The notes under the pieces are model-generated. The model worked only from the letters and a program-made list of their open reading frames with translations. It ran no database searches and was not told the origin of the DNA. A DNA stretch of 64,000 nucleotides, taken from positions 4,092,001-4,156,000 of the forward strand of contig NC_086266.1 of NCBI RefSeq assembly GCF_021018805.1, in the 5' to 3' direction. The DNA comes from Prinia subflava. Its lineage: Eukaryota; Chordata; Aves; Passeriformes; Cisticolidae. The translations under genes were made by a program, and so were the position numbers. The first letter of the stretch is position 1. Each line of letters begins with the position of its first letter. Positions 14,401 through 24,900 of the stretch are shown piece by piece.

Positions 14401-15250
14401 TTTACCTCACATTTTCATAGGTGATTTCTCTCTAAAATAATTTTAGCTGTGAGTCATCATCGGCCAAAGCTGAACAGATTTCCTCCACTGGCAAGAATGA
14501 TGGTGTAACAACCAGACAGGGGATGACAGAGGAGAAGTAGGAATGTTCTTGTATTGCTACTCTTGAATTCAATCACTGGTCTCCAGCTTTTGTCGTGTGT
14601 CTCCCACAAAAAGAAACAATAAACATAGGTTCATTACTTTTTACTTTAACAAGTAGTTCCCAAAAAATTGAGCATGTATTTAAGAAACAGAATCCCAGTT
14701 TTTGTCTCAATTTTTATTCTTGCTTTTTAAAACAAAACAGAAATTACTGTGGAGAATAGCTCTTGTGTATCAGAGAACTCTAGCAAGTTAAAAGGCAGAG
14801 AAAAAGAATATATTCAAAAAACTATGTTTAATCTTGAGAAAAGGGACATTAGATGTCATTAAATGCTTCTTGTAAATGTTCCTTCCCCATCCCAGTGACC
14901 GTAGTCTGTTTTTTCCTGGTGACTGCCTCGCTGGAGTTGAGGAGAGTGTGGGGTGCCTATTGCAGTCCTAATTTGCCATCTCGTGGCATCTTCGTGCATC
15001 ACCACGGTTAAAATCCTTACAATCAATCCAGGATTTTTGCATTCAAGAAAGAGCAAATCAGCGTGTGCAGGCCCTCATAAAGGCATCCAGCCCAGCTCTC
15101 ATTAGATAGGTGAAAACCTAAGGGGGGGCAGGTACTCAGTGGCGATTTATCAATCACGGCAGCTTTAATGAGGCTCAAATGATGCACAAACGATGCACGG
15201 GCGAGCCTGGCGGGTCCGCCCCAAGGCAGGGGGCTCCACAGGGGGGAACG
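11496..15250. other. Non-coding stretch, no gene recognised
   Basis: Only short, unsupported open frames occur, including overlapping ones of 80-120 codons near 13.5-14.2 kb that match no family I know. A 10-bp tandem repeat at 14,046-14,087 is listed separately. Nothing else is supported. Confidence 0.6.
14046..14087 (+). repeat. 10-bp tandem repeat, four copies
   Basis: Four consecutive copies of GATAAATGTT are visible, with essentially no divergence, suggesting recent expansion. It is a candidate polymorphic marker. No function is suggested. Confidence 0.9.
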
Positions 15251-15708
15251 GACAAACGGACACTGGGACTAACAGACTGCAGGACAAACGGACACTGGGA
15301 CTAACAGACTGCAGGACAAACGGACACTGGGACTAACAGACTGCAGGACAAACGGACACTGGGACTAACAGACTGCAGGACAAACGGACACTCGGGCTAA
15401 CAGACTGCAGGACAAACGGACACTCGGACTAATGGACACTCGGACTCACGGACACTAGGACTAATGGACACTCGGACTCATGGATCATAGGACTAACGGA
15501 CACTCAGACTAACAGACTGCAGGACAAACGGACACTGGGACTAACAGACTGCAGGACAAACGGACACTGGGACTAACAGACTGCAGGACAAACGGACACT
15601 GGGACTAACAGACTGCAGGACAAACGGACACTGGGACTAACAGACTGCAGGACAAACGGACACTGGGACTAACAGACTGCAGGACAAATGGACACTGGGA
15701 CTCACGGA
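15251..15708 (+). repeat. 32-bp minisatellite
   Basis: A tandem array built on a 32-bp unit: GACAAACGGACACTGGGACT followed by AACAGACTGCAG. The outer copies are nearly identical. The middle (about 15,420-15,510) is made of shorter variants of the ACACTCGGACTAATGG type. High identity between outer copies suggests recent turnover. It sits just left of a second minisatellite and a CpG island. Confidence 0.95.
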
Positions 15709-15897
15709 CAAAGGGCTCCGGCAGCACGGCGGAGGCGGCAGCGGCGCCCCTGCTGCCCCGCTCCCGCTGTCGCTCTTGCCCTCCCTCTCCCGCTGTCCCC
15801 CCGCCAGGGTCCCTCTCCCCTGGCGCTCTCCCGCTCCGCCCGCCGCTCCCTGCCCGCCCCGGGCCGTCACAGGCGCTGCGGGCACTGCCGAGGTCCC

Positions 15898-16868
15898 GCC
15901 GAAACACCCAGGGGCAGCAAAAACACCCGGGGACAGCAGAAACACCCCGGGGACAGCAGAAACACCCGGGGAGCACAGAAACACCCGGGGAGCACAGAAA
16001 CACCCGGGAGACAGCAGAAACACCCGCGGGCAACAGAAACACCCGGGGGGCAGCAGAAACACCCGGGGAGCACAGAAACACCCCGGGGGCAGCAGAAACA
16101 CCCGGGGGGCAGCAGAAACACCCGGGGAGCACAGAAACACCCGGGGAGCACAGAAACACCCCGGGGGCAGCAGAAACACCCGGGGGGCAGCAGAAACACC
16201 CGGGGAGCACAGAAACACCCGGGGGCAGCAGAAACACCCGGGGAGCACAGAAACACCCCGGGGGCAGCAGAAACACCCGGGGAGCACAGAAACACCCCGG
16301 GGGCAGCAGAAACACCCGGGGGGCAGCAGAAACACCCGGGAAGCAGCAGAAACACCCCGGGACAGCAGAAACACCCGGGGGCAGCAGAAACACCCGGGGT
16401 GCGGCAGAAACACCCGGGGAGCACAGAAACACCCGGGGGCAGCAGAAACACACGAGGGCAGCAGAAACACCCGGGGGGCGGCAGAAACACCCGGGGAGCA
16501 CAGAAACACCCGGGGGCAGCAGAAACACCCGGGGGCAGCAGAAACACCCGGGGGGCGGCAGAAACACCCGGGGGCAGCAGAAACACCCGGGGGGCAGCAG
16601 AAACACACGAGGGCAGCAGAAACACCCGCGGGCAGCAGAAACACACGAGGGCAGCAGAAACACCCGGGGAGCACAGAAACACCCGGGGAGCACAGAAACA
16701 CCCGGGGAGCACAGAAACACCCGGGGGCAGCAGAAACACCCGCGGGCAGCAGAAACACCCGGGGAGCACAGAAACACCCGGGGAGCACAGAAACACCCGC
16801 GGGCAGCAGAAACACCCCGGGGGACAGCAGAAACACCCGCGGGCAGCAGAAACACCCCGGGACAGCAG
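15898..16868 (+). repeat. 18-20-bp GC-rich minisatellite, about 49 copies
   Basis: A long array of the unit GAAACACCCGGGGGCAGCA, mixed with a second type in which GGGGAGCACA replaces GGGGGCAGCA. Unit lengths vary between 18 and 20 bp, so all three frames stay open on both strands and produce spurious frames of 300-580 codons; none is a gene. Almost every unit carries a CCCGGG with a CpG, so the array is dense in methylatable sites. G-runs recur every 15-16 nt on the plus strand. The array ends about 45 bp from the boundary of the inverted duplication. Confidence 0.95.
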
Positions 16869-17028
16869 AGCCGGGGGCGCAGAGCCGCGCCAGGGACGCG
16901 CTGCACTCTTGGCACCGCCCCTCGGCCGCGCCAGCCAATCCGCGGCGGCGGCGGCACCGAGGGGCGGGGCTTACCGAGGGGAGGGGCGGGGCTTCGGGGG
17001 GCGTGGGGCTGTGCACCCGAGGGCTCGC

Positions 17029-17047
17029 GTGCCGCTAGGGGGCGCTG
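17029..17047 (+). promoter_or_regulatory. CTCF-like binding motif (forward)
   Basis: GTGCCGCTAGGGGGCGCTG fits the core CTCF consensus CCRCYAGRKGGCRSY at nearly every position. It is preserved in the right arm of the inverted duplication but on the opposite strand, so the two sites face each other. Occupancy is inference; only the motif is seen. Confidence 0.65.
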
Positions 17048-17060
17048 TCTGGCCAGAGGG

Positions 17061-17156
17061 AATCGGGATCGCGATCGTGATAGGGATCGGGATCGGGATC
17101 GGAATCCGGGAGCGGGATCGCGATCGGGATCAGGACCGGGATCGGGATCGGGATCG
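17061..17156 (+). repeat. GGGATC hexanucleotide repeat
   Basis: Degenerate tandem repeats of GGGATC, with CGCGATC and GGGATCAGGACC variants. They are inserted between the CTCF-like motif and the GGGGACATCCCGGG block. The right arm lacks this expansion, so it arose after the duplication. Confidence 0.9.
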
Positions 17157-17500
17157 CAGCGGGGACATCCCGGGAGCGGGGACAGCCCGGGAGGGACGGC
17201 GCGGCTGCGGGAGGCTGCGGAGCCGAAGGAACACGGGGAAGATGGGCTGGGCAGCCCCAGCAGCGCTGGAGCATTTGGGGATCACCCTGGCTTGGCACAC
17301 ACGCTGCCCTTCCAGCAAAGAGCTCTGTGTGCAACATGCAGCTGTGGGGAAAGGCTCCCATTGTCACCTGCAAATGCTGTGGCTGTCTGCTTCCTCTGGC
17401 CTTGGCTGTGGCTGCCTGTGGGGCTGTGGCTTTCAAGCTTGAAGACAAATATGTGCATCTTGCAGATGAATATCTGCTTCTCCTCTTGCCCTAAAAGCCA

Positions 17501-18777
17501 ATCATTCCCTGGATTCACAACCAGAGATCACAGCAAATTTCACAACATACCTACTGAAAACCTCATCCTGCTTTGGAGCCAGCTTTTAAAGCAGTAAAGT
17601 GCCTGCAGATGGGCACCAACAGGGACAAGTTTCCCCCAAAGCACCAGCCCAGGCAGTGTCACACTGAGAAGCTGAATTTGCACCGAAGAGCTGTTGAAGG
17701 AAAGGAAATAACCACAGGTGACATTCGACAAGTTAAGTTTTTTATTCAGTGCACTGGACTCATACATCACTGCTTCATCAACTAACAACATTTCACACAT
17801 TCCTATAAAACCAATGCCAAGTCCAGTCTCTTGTTGAAGATGCTAGGTGTAAAATGTAAAGCAGTCTATCAAAATATTTCCTGTTATAAGTATACCTCAG
17901 AGCCCAGTAACAGGCTGTGTCCAGCATGTTCAGTGCTGGGTTCCAGCAGTGGATGGAGAATGCAGCAGTTACTCAGGGCTGATGCAGGGCTTCATTAACA
18001 AATGTCTAACCCCAGCTCATTAACACCTCAGCCAGTGTTTATCAGAGTGCTGCTGCTGGTTTGATTGTGCTGCTGCTTTGAGCATGGGTGGAGCTGCAAC
18101 TACAAAAACCCTAACGCAGAACAACTCAGCACTGGAAAATGTGATCTGGGCTGGGGCAGCCTGTCCGTGCTCCATGCTGAGGACAGTGACTCCAGCATGG
18201 CACGTCCCACCCTGTCCCCGCAGCAGCACTCAGAACAGCACAGCAATGCACAGAGAAATGCAACGTGCTCAGGCCTGACTGTCAGGGCAAAGCAACAGGT
18301 TTTCAGGTTTTCAGGTTTTCAGGGTGGAGGGGTCTGACACTGCAAACCTCTGGGCAGGGATGCCTGCAAGCACAAGTTGGGCACTTAGGTGGATGCTGGG
18401 GATTGAGGGCAGCTGGAGCATCTCAGCTTCCCTCTGTCTCCCATGTGGGCAGGCACAGCATCCTCAAACCCTGTCCCACCCACGGGACAATGCAGGGAAG
18501 GCTCTGTGGTGCACCCTCCCACTCTCAGCTGTCCCCCTGGTCAGCACAGGGTGCCCTGGCAGGGGACAGGGCTGCTGCCAGCCCTACAGCTTCCCAGCAG
18601 AGCTCTCCCAGCAAATCCATCTCTGCTCATCCCCCTCCACCACCCTGCCCGTGTCCTGTGCTCTGGCCCAAACTCTCACCCTGCCTCATCCCTGCCCTCA
18701 ATCACTCATTCACTCCGTGTGGAAGGAAGGAGACAGCACATTGCCAAATCAGCTATCTCAAAGGGAATCTAGCGACT
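17501..18777. other. Short intergenic stretch, no gene recognised
   Basis: It lies between the left arm of the inverted duplication and the poly(A) signal of the UIF-like gene. Plus-strand frames of 90-190 codons near 18.0-18.8 kb lack any recognisable domain and overlap each other in several frames, so they are not called. A small 10-bp repeat lies at 18,296-18,323. Confidence 0.6.
18296..18323 (+). repeat. 10-bp CAGGTTTT repeat
   Basis: Three adjacent copies of CAGGTTTT(TT) type sequence. Short and of no evident function. Confidence 0.75.
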
Positions 18778-18783
18778 TTTATT
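18778..18783 (-). terminator. Polyadenylation signal of the UIF-like gene
   Basis: AATAAA on the minus strand (TTTATT on plus) lies 58 nt past the TAG stop codon that ends at 18,842. This implies a very short 3' UTR of roughly 80 nt, unusual for a vertebrate gene. It independently supports the reconstructed last exon. Confidence 0.7.
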
Positions 18784-18841
18784 GAGCCCCAGTCACGGAG
18801 CCTGGACTGTCACAGGCAGTGGCTGTGACGAGCACGCAGTC

Positions 18842-18937
18842 CTAAGGCATGGTGACCATCCGTCCGGCGCTCCTGGCCGCTGCAAAGCGCCTCTTATTCC
18901 TCAGACCAGAGAACCTCTCATCCAGCGTCAGGCTGGT
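18842..18937 (-). CDS. UIF-like gene, coding exon 9 with stop
   Basis: Acceptor TTCCCCTGCAG|ACCAGC. It encodes TSLTLDERFSGLRNKRRFAA, then a basic tail ending GRMVTMP and TAG. It aligns end to end with the UIF C terminus (TLNERFGILKEQR...RFVTVG). Human LUZP4, as I recall it, does not keep this C-terminal block. Confidence 0.93.
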   Translation of the reverse strand, partial: TSLTLDERFSGLRNKRRFAAARSAGRMVTMP

Positions 18938-21900
18938 CTGCAGGGGAAAGCGAGAGCGAGTCAGTCCCTTGTCCTGTGGCAAAGCACAGCCAAACTCGTA
19001 GCGGGGTATTGATTAGAGCCCATCAGTCAGGCCGGTGTTTCACAGCTGGTTAGTCAATTAAACCACTCAGCACACGGGGACAGGGAGCTCGACAGACTGT
19101 GTGCGGCTGGAAAACCTCCAAGCAGCTCCCAGCCCCGAGACACAGGGCGTCCTCGGCAAGAACAGGAGCAAGCAGATGGCGTTTGAGCACAAGGCATGAG
19201 GTAAAACCAAACCGTCCAGACAAGAAACGCCGGCAGTGAAGAAGGTGGAGCAGGATTTCTCAGCTGCCCCAGGGCTCTTGGACCATACTTCAGTGTAAAA
19301 TGTGACACCAAGAAGGGCACCAAAGCAGAGAGCGAGCAAAGCCCAGAAGTGCCACGTGTCTCTGAGGAATGGGAAGCACTGACAGTGAAACAGTCCCCTC
19401 TGGCCAGGACTGCTCATCAGCAGGACCTCCCCGCTCCAAGCAAGCACACGGACAGGCCAAGACAGGCCATCAGAGTGGGGAACACTGGGCTGAGTCTGTA
19501 GTTGCTGAACAGTCTTCTCAAGTGCCTTCAGTTTTGTGAGCAACCTGGCCAACACAGCTACGGGACTTTCCTCCCAGGCTGTGTTAGATAAACCCAGCTG
19601 GCAGCCCCAGAACCCCGAGAGTGACGTTAGCAGCTCAGTGGCAGGGCTGCTGCAGGGAGCCAGGTGCCTCCTGTCCCGTCGACAATCCTCTACCTGGTTG
19701 GCCATGGCGCGGAAGTTGAATCTCAGCAGCACCCCCTTGGGCTGGGGCTTGGCCATCCTCGCCGGGGGTCTCTGGCTTTGCAGGAATGGGCGCTTGGATC
19801 CAGACCTGGGGAAAGCACGGAGCTGCAGTCACTCAGGAGGCTACAGCAGCTCACTCCCCATCCTCTGTGTGAAAAACACACCACGCTCTCCACCCGTCCC
19901 ATGGTGTGACTGACCCCTGTCCTGCAAGGCAGCCAGGAGAGCAGCCGTGCAGGCACGGTTCCAGCACTGGGGACTGTCACATCCAGGCTATTGAGGGGTT
20001 CTCTCTGCACCCAGAGCGTGCACAGTGCCCTCACCCACCCTTCTGTCTGCCCCCAGCTGGGTGTCTGCAGCTGCCCCTTTCCAGCCTCTCAGCTCCTGTC
20101 ACACATGAGGTGTCCCTTTGGGGCACACTGTTTCTCCCAACACCCCACAACCAGCACAACCAGCCTGCCACCACAATGGTGCTTCCATTTCTCGTCACTC
20201 TGCATTACAAACAAGGGCATGGTAATTACAGATTACCATGTAATTACAGGTAAATACAGGAGATTTTTATCTCCTTCTGATATGCTGGGAGAGGAAGCAG
20301 ACATCATTTGCTAACCATTTTGGATCTGAACCCCATTCACTGCACACTCTTTACTGAAGTGAAGCTGCAATAATGCTAAAGGGATTTGCAATGGCTTTGT
20401 AGGGCTCCCACCCTAACAAATCACCTCATTTACTTACGAGCTGGTCTGGCCCGCCTGGGGATTTAACACAGAAACCGTCAGAATTGCTCCAGGGGTGGGT
20501 TTCACTTGCCACCTGCGAGAAGGGAGATTTATCCGTGAGCTTCAAGCGTGAAAAAGCACCTCATATTTGCATTGTGCCTTTGTTCACCAATTACCTTCTC
20601 ATCCTTGGCCGTTTCCCTTCTCCTCGTTTCCCTTCTCCTCGAGAATCCATCTGCTGTAAAATATATTTAAAAACAATTACTTTAAAGAATTAGCTCTCAG
20701 AAACAGTGATTTCTTTTCCAGGATTTTGTTTGGTGTATCTGAAGAGCTCCTTCCTTGTGAGTTGTCGAGAAATGTGCTAATCTGGGGTTTCCCACTGGCA
20801 CAGTGATGTGTATGGGGTGGCTTTACCTTGCCCTGTTTGTGCTGCTCTATAAACTGCAAAGTTTATTCTTATCACCCTCCCAGGATTTCCTTCCAAGCTG
20901 CCAGAACACCAATCTGCATCAAAAACTGCCTGCAAATTCCTACCAATACGTGCAGCATTCTGGTCATCCACCTCTCTCCACCAGTTACTTCTGGAAGTAA
21001 AGCTACAACTGGGCAAAGGCTGGAAAAACGTGAAGGTTTGTCACTAGCAGCAGAGTGCAGAGGAAATGTCTCAAATACTGACCCCTCTCTGGAAGGGGGC
21101 TTTGGAGAACCACTGTGGCACCTGCTTCTGCTGGAACGCTGGTCCCCTGTCCCGCAGGAAAGGCCTGCTGGGAAAGGAGAGAGAGAAAGAGGTGAGGATG
21201 AGACCAGGTCTCTCTAATGTGTAATGCCAAAATACCTAACCCAAGCTGGTCTTAAAAAGCAGTGTAAGAAGCAAATGGGACTGTGTGTTACTGAGCTCAC
21301 CCCAACAGGTTTTTCTGCCAGCAAAGGATTTCAGAGGAACTTGATTTTCTGCTTAAATGAGGCAACAGCTTGTGTGTTCTCAGCTTTGCTCATTAAAAGC
21401 AAAAAAAAAAAAACATGGGAGGAAAATCATAGAAAAAATCAGGTCAGAAAGGACCTCTCAATGTTATTCAGTCCCTGTTCTGCTCAGAGCAGAGGAAGGA
21501 TTGTGAGGAGCTTCCTTTTGAGCTCAGAGAACATCATGATCTCGAGACAGGCACCGAGACAGTGCCCAGCACCTGGCACACTGCCTTCCTGACAGCTCCT
21601 GGGGCACAGCCTGCTCCTGCAGCCCCTCACTGGGACACACTCCCTGTCTCTGCCCATCCCTTCTGCCTGGAATCTGTATTTCCTGCCTGTATGAAAATAA
21701 ATGCTATTTCACCCTTCAAAAGTGCTTCCCAAAGCAACAAAGTTTAATAAAAATACAGAAGTTACATTTTTGTGCTTCCTGAAATAAACTGACAGATTAA
21801 TATTGGCATTATTAACTATGAGCATGAGGCTGTTTTTTTCTTTTCCTAACATACCCAGAGGTATTTTTCTGCTGCTGCACAAGCACATGGCTGTAACCAC

Positions 21901-24900
21901 ACCCAGCTGGCACATACTGAGAGCTGAACCCCATGAGCTGCACAGGTGAAAACCACAGCAAACCAAAATAACCTGGAGATTTTACCTTCTCCTGGGGCCG
22001 GGGGTGCTGGCACCATCTGCTCTGAATCTCCTGGGGCCTGGGGATGGTTGTGGCTGTCCCTCCTGCTGCCCATTGCTGCTTTTGGCAAAACCATTCCACT
22101 TCTTGTTGCCCTGAAAGAGCAGTGAGAGCTCGGCAGTTGTCCCCTGCAGCACAATCTTGGTAGAACAGAGGACAAGGGACAGCACACAAGGTCCTGCTCT
22201 CTGCTGACACTGCTGTCAGCAGTCAGTCAGGGCATCCTGGCCATGCAACTGTAAGTGCCAGGGAGAATGTTTCATTCCAATGCTGCAGAAGAACAACAAA
22301 AAATATCAATCCGTGCAGAGCAGATCTTATTTATGGCCCTGTTCAGTTTTCCTTTGGTCATCAGCTCCTTGTCTGGACGGGTGCATTGCCTGGAGCACAC
22401 CACGATGCACGAAACACCAGGAGTGCCTGGCAGTGTCTGTCCTGCAGCTCCAACACAAACTGCCCCAGGCTCCAGCCTGCTCATTTCTGTGGGACAGCTA
22501 CCACCATTGTTAGTGGCTGCTAACTGAGGGGCATTTCCATGTTCTTCCCCCTTCCCCCCTTCTTTATTCCTGCTAAGTGGAAGCTACTGTAGAATTCTGC
22601 CTCCTAGCAACTGCTTATTACTTTCTGTAAATACCAGCCACACTCAAGATCTGAGTCATCCTGGTCTTTCTTTTCAGGAATAACCTCACTCCTTACACAT
22701 GCATGCCCAGTTTAGGGCTTTCTTAGTTATACCCCTACAAAACATTCACTGAATGTGCCACCCTGTTCAAGACTTGCATTTTTTTATAAAAAGCTTACTG
22801 AACATTTGTGACCTCCTAACTGAGTGGATTTTCATCAGTGCAGGAAAACCCAGCTGCCCCTCACAATCTGTCACAATACTGGGAATCAGTGTCTCTGGTG
22901 GAAAGTCAGAGCCACCTCACAAGTCACCAAGTCTGTCCTTTGACTTCACAGGAACTTGGAAAATGCTCTAGGTGGACAAAAAACAACAAAGAATCTTAAC
23001 ACATCTCCTCTAAATGACAATAATAAGATGAGACGCCATGGAATTAATTTTATGGAAATATTTTTAAACCTTTTAGGACCAATTTTAAAAAATCATTTTT
23101 TCCAAACCCATGGGAACTGGTCAATAAAATTATGCTAAGTCGGAAGCTTTATAAAACCAACTGGAAAATTGCTATTCCATATGCATGTATGTCTGTACTC
23201 ACCTATGCATACAAATGCTGTGCACAGGCATTAAAAGGTGGTGGGGTTTATGTAGATTGGGGTGATCCAGGATGATAAAATGGAGCAGATTTCTGCAGGA
23301 CAGTTGGGAAAAGCCAGCCCTTCCTCATTCCCTACCTCCTGAGCCGACGCCTGGCGGTTCAAAGGGCTCACTCCATCAAATGCACCAGCCGCTCTTCTCT
23401 TGAGGCCAGGATTCCTGAACTGTCTCCGATTGACCTGCGGCTGTCCAAACCCTCTTCTGAAACGGTTAGGTCCTAAAAACAAAGCCCTCTTACTTTAGCA
23501 TCCTTCAAAATCTGATATACGACTACAGTTTTGTAAATAAATCACAAGGTTAACTTCATGTGATACAGGAGTATCTGCACAAATAAGTGGTGCAAAAGTC
23601 TCACTCATTCATATTAAATAATTAATTCTGATGTCTGTCTAGCATTCTCATTGCATATAGGACTGCCATACACATTATTTGATGTGAAAGGATACAGAAG
23701 AGAAAAGCCTTTCACAATTCTGATTCCTCATACAGGCAGGAACACCCACATCAGGAGACCTGCCAATCTGTTGTCAGAGCTCACACTGCTATGAATTAAC
23801 TATGAAACAGAAAAAGCCTTAAATACAGATATACATGTGACTTGAGTATCCCAAAGCCAACCCCACAGCAGCCTGAAATAGCTCTGAGGGCCCACATCAT
23901 AGTATAATTTTTATTTCTATATATATATACTTTTTTCTTTCTTTTAGCTTGACACACCATTACTTTCCATATCAAAGGGGACACCTCCTGCTGCTCCTCC
24001 ATGATACACACACACACGCTGTTCGCCTTGCATTTAAGCTTTTCCCCTAAGTCTGCTGATGATTTTGAAGAATGCTGAAGTGTTGAGGGAGAAGAGAGGC
24101 CTGTCAGACTGAGGCACAGTGCTTCCAAACCTAATTACTCCACGTAATAAAATTCTGCAGTCGTAATGAGACAGCAAGTTTCTGAGTGACTGTGTGAGCT
24201 GACACAGGCACAACAACAACAATTCTGAACTCACAGGTGGAATCCAAGAGGGAACTTACTGCTGTTACCTCATAAAGCAGCAGAACCCTGACACAACACC
24301 TAAGCAGAGCCACTTGGAAACAGTCACCAGCACCTTTAGGCTTGGCCCAGTGCTGGAGAATCACCAGGCTGCCCTTCACACCAGTTTATCACGGGTTTAG
24401 CCTGTGCTCTGATCTCTGTACCGAGGCAGGGAGCTCAAGCATGTTCAGAAGGGTGTCCCCAAGTCCACCAAACTCCTCCATTATCTATAACCAGATGTTC
24501 TAGTGCACACAGAGGGTAAACAGCAGCAGTGTTCTCCTTCACTGCTACTTCAGACTTTGCTGTCCCCAGCTGCAAGTTCAGTGTTCCCTGGAGCACACAG
24601 CCCCTGTGCTCTGAGCCCGCTCCCCCCAAGGGCTGCTGCCAGTGAGATGTGCCCACACCTTGGGGGTGTAAAAATCTGCACGGCACAGGGCAGTGAGAGC
24701 ACACTCAAACCTGCATCTCACAGCAGAGCCTCACTGACACAGCCCACAGAGCCCTGAGGTGCCTGTATCATCATGGACTGCTGCATGACAGCCTTTTATC
24801 CTGCCCTGGAGCACCTGGAAATGAAGTGTTCTGGGGCAGCAGGGGCAGTGCTGTGAGGAGCCACCACTGCCACAATGAATGAAGGCTCCAGGCTGCAACA

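Larger units (their letters stand above)
15715..17260. promoter_or_regulatory. CpG island without an assigned transcript
   Basis: Sequence becomes extremely GC- and CpG-rich here. It contains GC boxes (GGGGCGGGGC near 16,960 and 16,985), a CCAAT box (near 16,934) and a CTCF-like motif. Its right part is an inverted copy of DNA just upstream of LRCH2. By mirror symmetry any promoter activity inherited from that copy would point leftward, on the minus strand. No exon with coding capacity could be tied to it. It could be the promoter of the next leftward gene or of a non-coding RNA, or only a boundary element. Confidence 0.55.
16914..17500 (+). repeat. Left arm of a split inverted duplication
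   Basis: Read on the plus strand this segment matches the reverse complement of two blocks upstream of LRCH2. Positions 16,914-17,255 match 37,590-37,915: same CCAAT and GC-box region, same GGGCTCGCGTGCCGCT block, same GGGGACATCCCGGGAGCGGG, same GGAGCCGAAGGAACACGGGG. Positions about 17,260-17,500 match 36,390-36,670, including CCTTCCAGCAAAGAGCTCTG. Left-arm blocks are contiguous, whereas about 930 bp separates them on the right, with a short CAGYCCCC-like repeat at both edges of that extra DNA. Similarity fades near 17,510. Confidence 0.85.

Noticed and set aside
1..15250. PLS3 exons expected from human synteny
   Set aside because: I looked for the EF-hand start (MATTTQISKDELDELKEAF) and actin-binding exons on the minus strand and found none.
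15251..16868. CRISPR-like appearance of regularly spaced repeats
   Set aside because: There are no unique spacers: units are contiguous near-identical copies, and the context is vertebrate. They are minisatellites.
15605..17442. Open frames of 309-584 codons on both strands
   Set aside because: They are read-throughs of the 19-bp minisatellite. The unit length varies around a non-multiple of three and contains no stops, so every frame is open and gives the same peptide repeats.
16914..17500. Left arm as a processed retrocopy of a transcript starting near LRCH2
   Set aside because: It copies promoter-like DNA (CCAAT and GC boxes), and similarity continues past the T26 run on the right, so the run is not a poly(A) tail. 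A genomic duplication with a later deletion or insertion fits better.
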